Part shown: positions 49,787 through 58,531 of the stretch, piece after piece
Layout of the letters: each line of letters begins with the position of its first letter
Numbering within the stretch: the first letter of the stretch is position 1
Assembly: GCA_903970475.1 (NCBI GenBank)
Contig: CAJCIQ010000232.1
Location: 1-64,000 of the forward strand
Direction: 5' to 3'
Length of the DNA stretch: 64,000 nt
Origin: Beijerinckiaceae bacterium
GTDB lineage: Bacteria > Bacteroidota > Bacteroidia > Chitinophagales > Chitinophagaceae
Program-made: the position numbers and the translations under genes
The notes under the pieces: generated by a model
Told to the model about the DNA's origin: nothing
What the model saw: the letters and a program-made list of their open reading frames with translations, nothing else
Database searches by the model: none

Positions 49787-50302
49787 TTAGGCCAATACCT
49801 GCATCTCAGGATTGGCTGTTACCAGTTCATCAAACGACTTCCCTAACATAAATCCCATCACATCATATGCCCTGGTCATAGGATCTTCTCCTTTTTCCGA
49901 AGGGAGCATAGGTCCGGAATCTGTCTTTAATTCACCCATCCAATAGTGGTATATCCTTACCCTTTTACCCCCATGAAACCAGGCAAAACCGCAGGAATCG
50001 GTAAGCTCATCGACGTATACCATGACCATATCTGACTCTTTGGACAATGCTGCACATTTGGTATCCTGTTCATTTTCCTGATCAGCTGACCAGCTTGCGT
50101 TTACGGCAAGCCAGGGACTGACGATCATAGTGCATCCGTTCCAAGCTCCAACAGCCTTGTCCTGGAAAGCGAAGGATATGCTTTGGGTCCAGGTCACTTT
50201 GTCTCCTGTAAGGCTCTCTTCCATACGCAGCTTCCGGATCAATTCGTTCCAGTCTGAGGAAAAATCTTTTCTGATCAATATGCTGCTGAATTTCATCGAC
50301 AT
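49787..50302 (-). CDS. Small protein next to the giant effector (immunity candidate)
   Basis: 171 residues from the ATG at 50302 (MSMKFSSILIRKDFSSDWNE). No family was recognised. The sequence is a mixed alpha/beta protein with many Trp and Asp residues (TWTQSISFAFQDKAVGAWNG, CGFAWFHGGKRVRIYHYWMG) and no signal peptide or TM helix. It lies 9 bp behind the gene for the DUF4157-nuclease protein, the usual place for an immunity gene in polymorphic toxin loci. A chaperone or adaptor role is equally possible. Confidence 0.55.
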   Translation of the reverse strand: MSMKFSSILIRKDFSSDWNELIRKLRMEESLTGDKVTWTQSISFAFQDKAVGAWNGCTMIVSPWLAVNASWSADQENEQDTKCAALSKESDMVMVYVDELTDSCGFAWFHGGKRVRIYHYWMGELKTDSGPMLPSEKGEDPMTRAYDVMGFMLGKSFDELVTANPEMQVLA

Positions 50303-50311
50303 ATTCCGGGC

Positions 50312-53300
50312 TTATTTGGTTAAAAGTACTTTTTCATCCTTTCTCGAATAGTTAACTTTCACATTTTTATCTGTGTATAATTTTTGCCAGTTGGGATCAG
50401 TGAACTTAACCTGGTTCCGCTCTGGGTCATTAAAGGCAGGATCCCAATGTCCGTATACCTTTTCCTGATTTGCGGTCAGTTCACCGCTACGAGCCTTACA
50501 CTCTATGACATGAAGCGTATTACTATTCTTATCATAATATACCAAATCAATACGAGCATCCACGGGGGGATTTACCTGAGAGGCCCAGACTTCCCGGCTG
50601 GGTTTAAATCCTTTTTGCCGGATGGATTCCTCATTTGCCCTGGTCCATAGTTCACCTAGTATACCACTTTTTGCGGTCTCAGGAATATTGGCATTGAGTA
50701 CAGCATCGTGCACTACCTCCCAACGGGCCGGATCAATGGCCCCAGCTCCATCCGTGACTCCTTTCACAATACTTTCCATACGCTCCTGAGAGCCCTTTCC
50801 GGCGGTGGTCATCTGATAAAGTTCCTTACCATAAGCTTCCGTACCCGGCTTGCTTTGAGTGACTACCTCATATTTTCCTTTTTCGGTGACTTTAGTATTC
50901 TCTCCCCACAACAGCTCAACGGTTTTGCTGAACCCGTGTTCCTTATCTCCCAGGGCGGCTTTAGCCCTTTCCCCCATCGCATTGTACTTTTCTATGGCCC
51001 CCCGGGCGGAAGTAAATGTGTTGTTGCCCTGGACATTATCTTCAAGTATATTGTTCAGGCGCTGCCACCCTTCCTCACCGGGCTTTACGTTGCTCCCTGC
51101 TTCCGTAATCAGACTGATCATCTCTTCTTTACTGACATTAGGAAGTTTCTCCGTTAAATGGAATATGCCGGTGACGAACTCATTACCAAATTTCTTGGTA
51201 GTAAACATCCTGAGTTCCTCGATACTGAAGGTATTGAGGATGCCGTCCACGGTAACCAGGCCTGGATATTGCCCCAGTTTTGGATTGGAGGCCTTTTGGT
51301 TACCGACCTTGGATAAAGTCATAAGGTCTTTAGCGTCTTCAAAGGTGGTTTTATTGTTGCTTTTTAAACCGTCCACCAACACGTCCGTATTCTTTACTTT
51401 GACTTTGGTGGCATTCTTGCGCTGGGACATGGCCATACCGAGGTCATTTAAGAATTGTTGGGGATTATCCACCCCGTGTTTGGCTGCGCTTTCCAGGATG
51501 GCGCTGATATCCTCTGTGGCCAGGCCGCCCTGGCGCATCTGTTTGACCTGCTGGGTGACATTCGGCTGATTCTTGAAAGCGTCCGGCAAGGTAGATGTAT
51601 CAAATGGCGTCTGTGCTATGGACACATCTACCTTGCGGTTGGCCATGGCATTATCGAGATCGGCGGCTTTTTGTTTGACGATATCCGCCAGGTTCTGATC
51701 CCCTGTATCTGCGGCACGTTTGGCATCCGCTTCCAGTTTGTCCATCTTTTTAACGAATCCCGCCTTATCTCCATTATTCTTTTCCTGCTCCAGGAGATCT
51801 GCGTATTTCATCCGCAACTCCTGACAAAAATCGGAACAGCGGATAATCTTTCCTTTTTTGGTCACCGTTACCGTATGTGCCCCTTCCTCAACCTTAGCGG
51901 ATGACATGCCCAGAACAGCCGCTTCCTTGCGGTTATTTTCTCCTATTTCCGCGGAATGGATGGCTTCATTCTCCGGCGTCCGTTCCTTCAAAAAAGGAGG
52001 CGCCTGTTCAGATATCCGCCCTTCTTCCGTAACCCAGCCCTTTTCTTTCAGGGAATGATAGGGAGCCGCCTCAACTTTGGCTGAAAAATGTTCCGCAATT
52101 TCTTTTACCCGGCTACTATTGGCAATAGCCATCATAGCGCCTTGTTGGATGGCATCGGCGGCTATATTGAGTAACATCTCCTCCTTTTGGTCTTCGGATA
52201 TATCCAGGGCTTTGATGGCTTCCACATCATTTTTAACCTTCATGCCCATCAAAACAGCATTGGCCGACATGTCTACAAGGTCGTAGACCAGGATCATTTT
52301 TTGGATGGGGATTGCCTGCAAGGTTTTGGCGACCTTGGCCACCATGGCCACCTTGCCCGCCAGGGCGGCACTTCTGAATACCACGCCTCCGACAACGGTA
52401 ATAGCCGCCAGGATATTCACAATATCAAGGCCGGTCTCCACATCCCAGTGCAGGGTGCCCTTTTGACTCCTGTCCATCATATTGCTGACGGCAAGCCCTG
52501 CACCTACTACTGCTGCACTTACGCCCAGGACAGTGGCAAAGGTGCCTACTGCTGCCGCTGCTGCGGGCGCAAGTAAGCCGCCCGATGCGACTACCCCTGC
52601 GGCAAGGGCTATCATACCGGCAACGGCTACCGCCCCTTCTATGATGCGCCTCAGGGGCACGACGGAATCTGCTTCTCCTATAATGGGCTGGGACTGGTCA
52701 TCGAGCAATCCTGTAACGCGGTACTCAATTTTACCCTGACAATAGCGGTTATATTTACCGAAATCCACGAAGGCACTGTGGATGGCATCTTTAATCGAAT
52801 CTTCCGCATCCCCTACGTATATGGTATCACTGAAATTGATACTTTCAGGTGAGGTCACATCCACCAGGGTATACTTCTTTTTCCCAGCAACACTTTTGAT
52901 GGATTCCCCCACTTCCATGATGATGGGATTGGCGGCTCCTGTTTTTTTATCAATCATGGTCACCACCGCTCTATAAACGGGGGACCCCGGCCTGAAAGCT
53001 TCCTTACCCCGGTTAGCCCTGCTGATGATTCCAGACAGAGATTTCTGCTGGCTCTTCAGGGCTTCTATATATTGGTTGACCGCCGAAAGCGCATCATACC
53101 GGGCGGGATCATACTGCTTCCGGATCATGTTATATAGCCCGGGGAGCTGTGGATTGAGGGCATTGAGGCGAACAATAAACGGATCCGTTTGGCTGCTTCC
53201 GGAATAACTGTAATGCTGCTTCCTGTCATCGACAATAAAATCCCTCAACTGTTCAGCCAGTTGGAGCACCTTGCCCACGTCACCGAGGTCAGACTGTGTT

Positions 53301-56300
53301 GCACCGACCAGGTCCATCCCTTGCCGTTTTTCCAGGTCAGCTATCCTTTGCCTTAAAGCATCGGCTTCCTTCGTTTTGGTGGGATCGTCTTTTATCTTTT
53401 CCAACTGGTCTTTCAGGGACTGTAGTTCGTCTGTCTCCGCATCCGTTTTTGACCGGCCCAGTTCCGCAGGATCTGCAATGATGAAGGGATAGGCTGCAAA
53501 ACTGCCGCCCCTTTTCGTATCATTGGTATACATCGGCTGGGCATGGCCTACCAGCAGGTAATCTCCTACTGACAAGCCGTCCATTTTAATATCATCTTCC
53601 GGATCCAGACCTGCATTGTCATATTTCAGCCGGTCACCCAGGGCCTTATCATCCAGTACATATTGGTTGGCATCTTTGATCAGGTCTTCCTGTTTGTATT
53701 CCGTAGATTGTTTATAGTCCTCCAGATCCTTGGGAAGGCTATATACCGACCAATAATAGTATACGGACATTTCCAGATTAGCCAGCACCTGGTTAGACAG
53801 GTTAGATCCCACCACTTGCTCCACGTGCAGGGACATGCGGAAGTTATTGGTTGCCGAAGCGACTGTGACCAGATCTGAACTCAGATCCAGCGGATAGATC
53901 GTAGCGGGATAAGGAGGTTTGACGTCAGTATCCGTACCTCCGGCCTTGTATTTATAAAAGGGAACTTCCTTAGGATCCTTTTTGGTCTGGTCATTTTTCC
54001 TCAGTTCCTCGGTAGCTTTCCTTACCATAGGCACCCAATCGGAAACCATTGAGTTCTCTTCAATGGCCATATTCAAAGGGGCTCCCATGAACTCCTGCTG
54101 TTCCTTTTTGGATGGATCGGTGGAAGCCTGCTGTATCCATACTTTAAAACGGATCTGGGCATCCTTACCCTCCCCTTCAGTAACCAGGGTAAGTTTATCG
54201 GGTATATCTGTTAGTGTATTATCCTTTGCTTTGAGGGAGGTGAGTTCCTTCCATACTGCATCCTTCAGCTTCACCGCCCAGGCAAATTTTCCACCCTTAG
54301 CGGTCTCTTCCTTATCCTCAGCTCCGGCTTTCTTATCAAAGGCAGCTTTATTCAGGTTATCGTTGAGATGCGTTACCTTATCCTTTATCTGAGCTTCCAG
54401 CTTCTGTATATAATCATCCTTAGAAGTGGCCGCTTCCCATTCTGCCTGGTGTACACTCTGCCATGCTTTTTTAGCATCCTGGCCCAACATGGCTTTTATT
54501 TCGATGGTCCAGGCATCTCCCATTCCTTGCTGGGCCTGAACCCTGTCTGACCCATAATAAAGCAGGGAATCCGGTAATGAAGCATCATTGGGATTGGCTT
54601 TCTTGTCGGCAGCTACTTTTGCATCCAGTTGCTTTTTCAACTCCGCAAACCAGGATGGAAGGTCAAAGCTTAACTTAGGTCCATCTGTGGAACCGTCCGT
54701 TTTTGCGCCATCACCTTTGGCCTCTTCACCTTTTCCGCCACCCCCTCCGCTTGCCGTTCCATTGATAATAGCCAGGCCCATAGTAGACTTGCGGGGAACC
54801 AGCCCAGTCAATTTTTGTTCATCATCTTCACTGATCCAGTTAACAGGTACCATAGCCTGGTCCAGTTGGGTTATGGTTTTTCCAATGTCCGTCTCGTTAA
54901 AGACTTCCCAATCCTTTTTATCTTTATCGAACGACAAATATTTAGCTTTTCCATCTGCCGCTTTCATGACGGGAAACCATCCGCCGCTGGCATATAGGTT
55001 TCCCACCCAGTAATGTTGCAAAGCAGGACTGACATCCGTTGTTAATTGGTAGGATGCCAGCTTTGTCTTCTGATGGTTGTATAGCACCTCTGCGCCTTTA
55101 TCCACAACCATGTAAAAATCAGGGAAGGCGGGTTTGAGTTTAGGGTCAATGTCCACCTTTGCTATATCGTCCGCCACTGTGTCAATAGAGGAGGTCGTTA
55201 TCGGATACCAATCCAGGTCCGTTGGCTGATCGTCCCTCTGGATACTGGCCGGCTGGCGCTGGATGATAGATGGAGCACGAGTTCCTTTACCCAGCGGAGC
55301 TCCGGATATTCCGGAATCCCCTGGGCCGCTGGAGGCGCCTGTATCGGCAGGGCTACCGGAGGTACCTGTGTCCGCTGGGCCACTGGAGGCACCCGTATCC
55401 GCTGGGCCGCCGGAGGCGCCGCCTCCGCCAGGACCACCCACAGGTGCTCCCGAATTGGATACCGGCTCCAGTTGTACACCCGCAGGCGCTTGCGGGTTAT
55501 CATCCTGGGAGGGCGCAGGTTTGGTCTGTACGGCCGGACTTGCCGCCCCTTGCTGTACAACGTGGGTCAGCTCATGGGCCAGCAGGTGTTTGCCCGAACT
55601 GGAGCTTGGGTCAAACTTGCCGCTATTGAAATATATGTCATTGCCATGCGTGAACGCATGCGCATTCAAATCTTTGTTCATCTGGGTGGATTGACCATCC
55701 GTGTGGATGCTGACTCCACTGAAGTCCACGCCAAAAGAATCATTCATCTCTGCCTTCAACCCATCCGATAAAGGATTGCCATTCCCTTTCCCACTTTGTA
55801 ATGCGCTTTCTATGGAAGGACTGACATCGGGGCTGCCGCCTGCATCTTTCTTTTGAATGCGCTTCTCTTCCTCCTCGCAATGGGCGCACTTTCGTTGAAT
55901 ATCATTAGCGGAATAGGAGGATTTCCCTTGCAGCTTCTTCTCCTCAGCCTCACAATGGGCGCACTTTCGCTGAATACCTACAGGGCCGGAGGTTGCCTGA
56001 CGTTGGATAACCTTATCGGCCATGGCATCCGCTTCCTTTTCATAAGGGTCATTCGGTTGGTTGATTTCCAGCTTAAAGTGTAGAGCTGGGCCATTGAAGG
56101 TATGCTGGGAGATATTGGATTGGCTATTGGATTGTTCTACAGGCGTAGGATAATCACCTTTAAGGGCATTATCTACGGCCGCGCCTGTTGTCGTATTGGC
56201 AAAAAAAGTAGGAAAGTCTCCCAATAGTTTATCAAAAGGCAAAAAGCTGGGCCACTGGGGCATGAGGCCTTGTCCCAGCTTATAGTTTTGCTGCCAGAGG

Positions 56301-56989
56301 GATTGAGTGGTATCATAATCACCCGGACTCATAGGGCCTACACCCCTGGAGACATAAGGAGAAGTCAATCCGAACCAGTCGGGTTGGCCTGAGGTAATAT
56401 TAGGAGTGTGAAGTGAATAAGGTGAAGCCGCAGCCCCTTGGTCGGAAGGATCGTGAAGCCTCAGATCAGGCATGGAGGGAGTAGCATCGCCTCCACCCAT
56501 TCCTGCGCCTGTGGCCGCAGGGGCGCCTGTACCCGCTGAGAAAGGGGGCGTCAAAGATGGAGGCGTTAAATAGGGTCCAGGTTGGGATAAGGGGGAGCCT
56601 CCGGAAGAAGAAAGCCTTGCCGTAACAGAAGGCAAATTAGCTAAAGAGGGATCTAATCCTAACGTCTTTCCCAATAGATCCAGGATCTTGGGATCCAAGT
56701 GGTAAGTAAAGTTAGGAATACCAGGGGTTGCTGCGCTTCCTGTCGCTGGTGTATTTCCGGCTGCTGGTGGGCTACCTGCGGGGGCGGTCCCAGTCGTGGG
56801 TGTTCCTGAAGCACCTGGCGCATCCTGGCGCATGATTTTCTTTTCTTTTTCTTCCCCTGCATCGCATGCCGCGCATCTTTGAATCAAATTTTCCTGAAAA
56901 AAAGCGGGCCCCTCATTGCCGCCAAAAAATGAACCCTTTGTGGCTTCGCTTTTTGCCGAGTCTTTAGTACTATGGGAGAATTCCGCCAT
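50312..56989 (-). CDS. Giant DUF4157 effector with C-terminal PD-(D/E)XK-like nuclease domain
   Basis: 2225 residues. Residues 19-31 carry a GSFFGGNEGPAFF motif. Three IQRxCAxC-type segments follow (Cys pairs at 39/42, 343/346 and 368/371). The typical DUF4157 preface is at 305-328 (LEINQPNDPYEKEADAMADK), and the DUF4157 domain at about 405-482 has LLAHELTHVVQQG with HELTH at 472-476. A Gly/Ser repeat linker is at about 515-560. Long helical regions follow, with a hydrophobic Gly/Ala-rich stretch near 1440-1530. The end holds ARIDLVYYDKNSNTLHVIEC followed by Lys, a PD-(D/E)XK pattern with Asp2148 and Glu2163-Cys-Lys2165. DUF4157 proteins are recognised eCIS toxins or carriers. Nuclease activity is inferred from the motif. 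Confidence 0.72.
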   Translation of the reverse strand: MAEFSHSTKDSAKSEATKGSFFGGNEGPAFFQENLIQRCAACDAGEEKEKKIMRQDAPGASGTPTTGTAPAGSPPAAGNTPATGSAATPGIPNFTYHLDPKILDLLGKTLGLDPSLANLPSVTARLSSSGGSPLSQPGPYLTPPSLTPPFSAGTGAPAATGAGMGGGDATPSMPDLRLHDPSDQGAAASPYSLHTPNITSGQPDWFGLTSPYVSRGVGPMSPGDYDTTQSLWQQNYKLGQGLMPQWPSFLPFDKLLGDFPTFFANTTTGAAVDNALKGDYPTPVEQSNSQSNISQHTFNGPALHFKLEINQPNDPYEKEADAMADKVIQRQATSGPVGIQRKCAHCEAEEKKLQGKSSYSANDIQRKCAHCEEEEKRIQKKDAGGSPDVSPSIESALQSGKGNGNPLSDGLKAEMNDSFGVDFSGVSIHTDGQSTQMNKDLNAHAFTHGNDIYFNSGKFDPSSSSGKHLLAHELTHVVQQGAASPAVQTKPAPSQDDNPQAPAGVQLEPVSNSGAPVGGPGGGGASGGPADTGASSGPADTGTSGSPADTGASSGPGDSGISGAPLGKGTRAPSIIQRQPASIQRDDQPTDLDWYPITTSSIDTVADDIAKVDIDPKLKPAFPDFYMVVDKGAEVLYNHQKTKLASYQLTTDVSPALQHYWVGNLYASGGWFPVMKAADGKAKYLSFDKDKKDWEVFNETDIGKTITQLDQAMVPVNWISEDDEQKLTGLVPRKSTMGLAIINGTASGGGGGKGEEAKGDGAKTDGSTDGPKLSFDLPSWFAELKKQLDAKVAADKKANPNDASLPDSLLYYGSDRVQAQQGMGDAWTIEIKAMLGQDAKKAWQSVHQAEWEAATSKDDYIQKLEAQIKDKVTHLNDNLNKAAFDKKAGAEDKEETAKGGKFAWAVKLKDAVWKELTSLKAKDNTLTDIPDKLTLVTEGEGKDAQIRFKVWIQQASTDPSKKEQQEFMGAPLNMAIEENSMVSDWVPMVRKATEELRKNDQTKKDPKEVPFYKYKAGGTDTDVKPPYPATIYPLDLSSDLVTVASATNNFRMSLHVEQVVGSNLSNQVLANLEMSVYYYWSVYSLPKDLEDYKQSTEYKQEDLIKDANQYVLDDKALGDRLKYDNAGLDPEDDIKMDGLSVGDYLLVGHAQPMYTNDTKRGGSFAAYPFIIADPAELGRSKTDAETDELQSLKDQLEKIKDDPTKTKEADALRQRIADLEKRQGMDLVGATQSDLGDVGKVLQLAEQLRDFIVDDRKQHYSYSGSSQTDPFIVRLNALNPQLPGLYNMIRKQYDPARYDALSAVNQYIEALKSQQKSLSGIISRANRGKEAFRPGSPVYRAVVTMIDKKTGAANPIIMEVGESIKSVAGKKKYTLVDVTSPESINFSDTIYVGDAEDSIKDAIHSAFVDFGKYNRYCQGKIEYRVTGLLDDQSQPIIGEADSVVPLRRIIEGAVAVAGMIALAAGVVASGGLLAPAAAAAVGTFATVLGVSAAVVGAGLAVSNMMDRSQKGTLHWDVETGLDIVNILAAITVVGGVVFRSAALAGKVAMVAKVAKTLQAIPIQKMILVYDLVDMSANAVLMGMKVKNDVEAIKALDISEDQKEEMLLNIAADAIQQGAMMAIANSSRVKEIAEHFSAKVEAAPYHSLKEKGWVTEEGRISEQAPPFLKERTPENEAIHSAEIGENNRKEAAVLGMSSAKVEEGAHTVTVTKKGKIIRCSDFCQELRMKYADLLEQEKNNGDKAGFVKKMDKLEADAKRAADTGDQNLADIVKQKAADLDNAMANRKVDVSIAQTPFDTSTLPDAFKNQPNVTQQVKQMRQGGLATEDISAILESAAKHGVDNPQQFLNDLGMAMSQRKNATKVKVKNTDVLVDGLKSNNKTTFEDAKDLMTLSKVGNQKASNPKLGQYPGLVTVDGILNTFSIEELRMFTTKKFGNEFVTGIFHLTEKLPNVSKEEMISLITEAGSNVKPGEEGWQRLNNILEDNVQGNNTFTSARGAIEKYNAMGERAKAALGDKEHGFSKTVELLWGENTKVTEKGKYEVVTQSKPGTEAYGKELYQMTTAGKGSQERMESIVKGVTDGAGAIDPARWEVVHDAVLNANIPETAKSGILGELWTRANEESIRQKGFKPSREVWASQVNPPVDARIDLVYYDKNSNTLHVIECKARSGELTANQEKVYGHWDPAFNDPERNQVKFTDPNWQKLYTDKNVKVNYSRKDEKVLLTK

Positions 56990-57001
56990 CCTTATGAAAA
57001 T

Positions 57002-58531
57002 TTATACCCATTCAACTTTAAGCAGCTCAGACATCCAGGGATGTTTAATCATGCCTATACTCCAGGGCAGCCCTTTGAGCACTATATCGTAGCCTTTTTT
57101 CTCTACGATAAGTAACCATTCTGAAGACTTGCGGATGAGCTTACCTGGTCTCTGCAAAAAGGAGATCCGTAAATTATCTATGGTCGTGCAGACCTGATTG
57201 CCATTGAGCTTCCAGTACTTTAAGACTGCCTCCAGTAGTGCTTCTGTTTGGAGCTGCTCCTCATCAGTGCAATGCAATTCGGCAGGCAGTGTTGTTTCCA
57301 GGTCATAGCCGCAAAGCACCTTGTTGAGCAATAATTGGTGCTCCGGGAACGCATCTCCTGGTTGCAGTAAGTACTGGCTTAACAACACAGCTCTTTGATG
57401 CAACACATCGGAGGCAAATCTTTTTCCATCCCAATACTGCAAGGCACTGAATAAGGGGTTCAGAAATGGATGCAGGATAACCATACCGGCATTATCCACA
57501 TAAACACCTTCTTCCTGTATCTCCGCTACCAATGAATGGGATTGGGGTGTTTTCGGTGCTTGGGACGTTTTCGGAGCCGGGGTTGGTTGACCAGTCATTT
57601 GCTGAATGGCTTCCAGAACATCACTGTTATTTTTCCTGCTGAGAGGGCCTAAATCGAGTGCCTTCCATACTTTTGCTTGTTGCTGTGTGGAAGCATCCTC
57701 CGCCCACCATTTTTCGATATAGGCCGCTGGTACGTTTTTTAATAAATAAGACAAGGGTGTTGCCAGCGCGCCTTCCTGGCCGGCCCATTGGATGAATATT
57801 TTCCAAAACAGTTCCTCTTTTGACATGGCGGAAACCAATATAAATCTCCAGGGCGCCAGTCCTTTGTAGGCTTCTGTATTATGGAATAATTCTTTGAGCA
57901 AGGTCTCACCAAACTGGCTGATGCACCTTGTGAGGGCCATCGGATTGGCCCCTAGTATAACCATTAATTGTTTAATGAATGAACTATGTAGCAGGGGTTT
58001 CTCCTCCTGGGTTTTTACCATTTGTTTTACCAGATCAGCATTGGACCATTGTTTTCCAAACCAAGGCAGGGTCCCTGTTTCCAAAAAATGCAGGAACACA
58101 GCGCCGGCATCAGCAGACAGAACTGGCTTTTTCTGTACGGGTTGCATCCGCTCTTGCCAATAGGCTATGGCTGGAGGTGTGCGCGGGTCCGCTACAACAG
58201 GATGATTTACCCCAAAAGCATTGTCCATTCCATCCGGCGTGGATACCTGTACAGGGGCCAGGGCTTCCAGGTTTTGATTTAATTCTCTTAGGACAGATTC
58301 ACATAAATGCTCCTTCCAGTTATTGGTTAATGGAAGGGTAACCATGATTTCCATCTTTTCTGTCCTCAGCAAGGTATTGGGGCCTGCACAGCGATCAAAT
58401 AAATCCCCCATCTTAGGTAACAAGGTCTCTTTGTACCAAAGCTCTACTTCCCGCTCGAACCCCACTTTTGCGGTAGGGTCCGTCGTTTCTACTTCCAGAA
58501 CTTGTTTCCATATGGTATGCGCATTAGGCAT
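57002..58531 (-). CDS. Contractile injection system tape measure protein (CIS_TMP)
   Basis: About 509 residues from the ATG at 58531 (MPNAHTIWKQVLEVETTDPT), overlapping the previous stop by 8 bp. The C-terminal part is diagnostic: VILHPFLNPLFSALQYWDGK, RFASDVLHQRAVLLSQYLLQ, PEHQLLLNKVLCGYDLETTL, LQTEALLEAVLKYWKLNGNQ, LRISFLQRPGKLIRKSSEWL, VEKKGYDIVLKGLPWSIGMI and KHPWMSELLKVEW. This fits the eCIS/Afp14-type tape measure family, which sets tube length in the injection machine. It is the best marker for the nature of the whole locus. Confidence 0.9.
   Translation of the reverse strand: MPNAHTIWKQVLEVETTDPTAKVGFEREVELWYKETLLPKMGDLFDRCAGPNTLLRTEKMEIMVTLPLTNNWKEHLCESVLRELNQNLEALAPVQVSTPDGMDNAFGVNHPVVADPRTPPAIAYWQERMQPVQKKPVLSADAGAVFLHFLETGTLPWFGKQWSNADLVKQMVKTQEEKPLLHSSFIKQLMVILGANPMALTRCISQFGETLLKELFHNTEAYKGLAPWRFILVSAMSKEELFWKIFIQWAGQEGALATPLSYLLKNVPAAYIEKWWAEDASTQQQAKVWKALDLGPLSRKNNSDVLEAIQQMTGQPTPAPKTSQAPKTPQSHSLVAEIQEEGVYVDNAGMVILHPFLNPLFSALQYWDGKRFASDVLHQRAVLLSQYLLQPGDAFPEHQLLLNKVLCGYDLETTLPAELHCTDEEQLQTEALLEAVLKYWKLNGNQVCTTIDNLRISFLQRPGKLIRKSSEWLLIVEKKGYDIVLKGLPWSIGMIKHPWMSELLKVEWV

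Noticed and set aside
50859..51569. A 236-residue plus-strand frame opposite the giant effector
   Set aside because: Antisense shadow; composition (Ser/Leu/Pro) reflects the complement of the Lys/Glu-rich effector.
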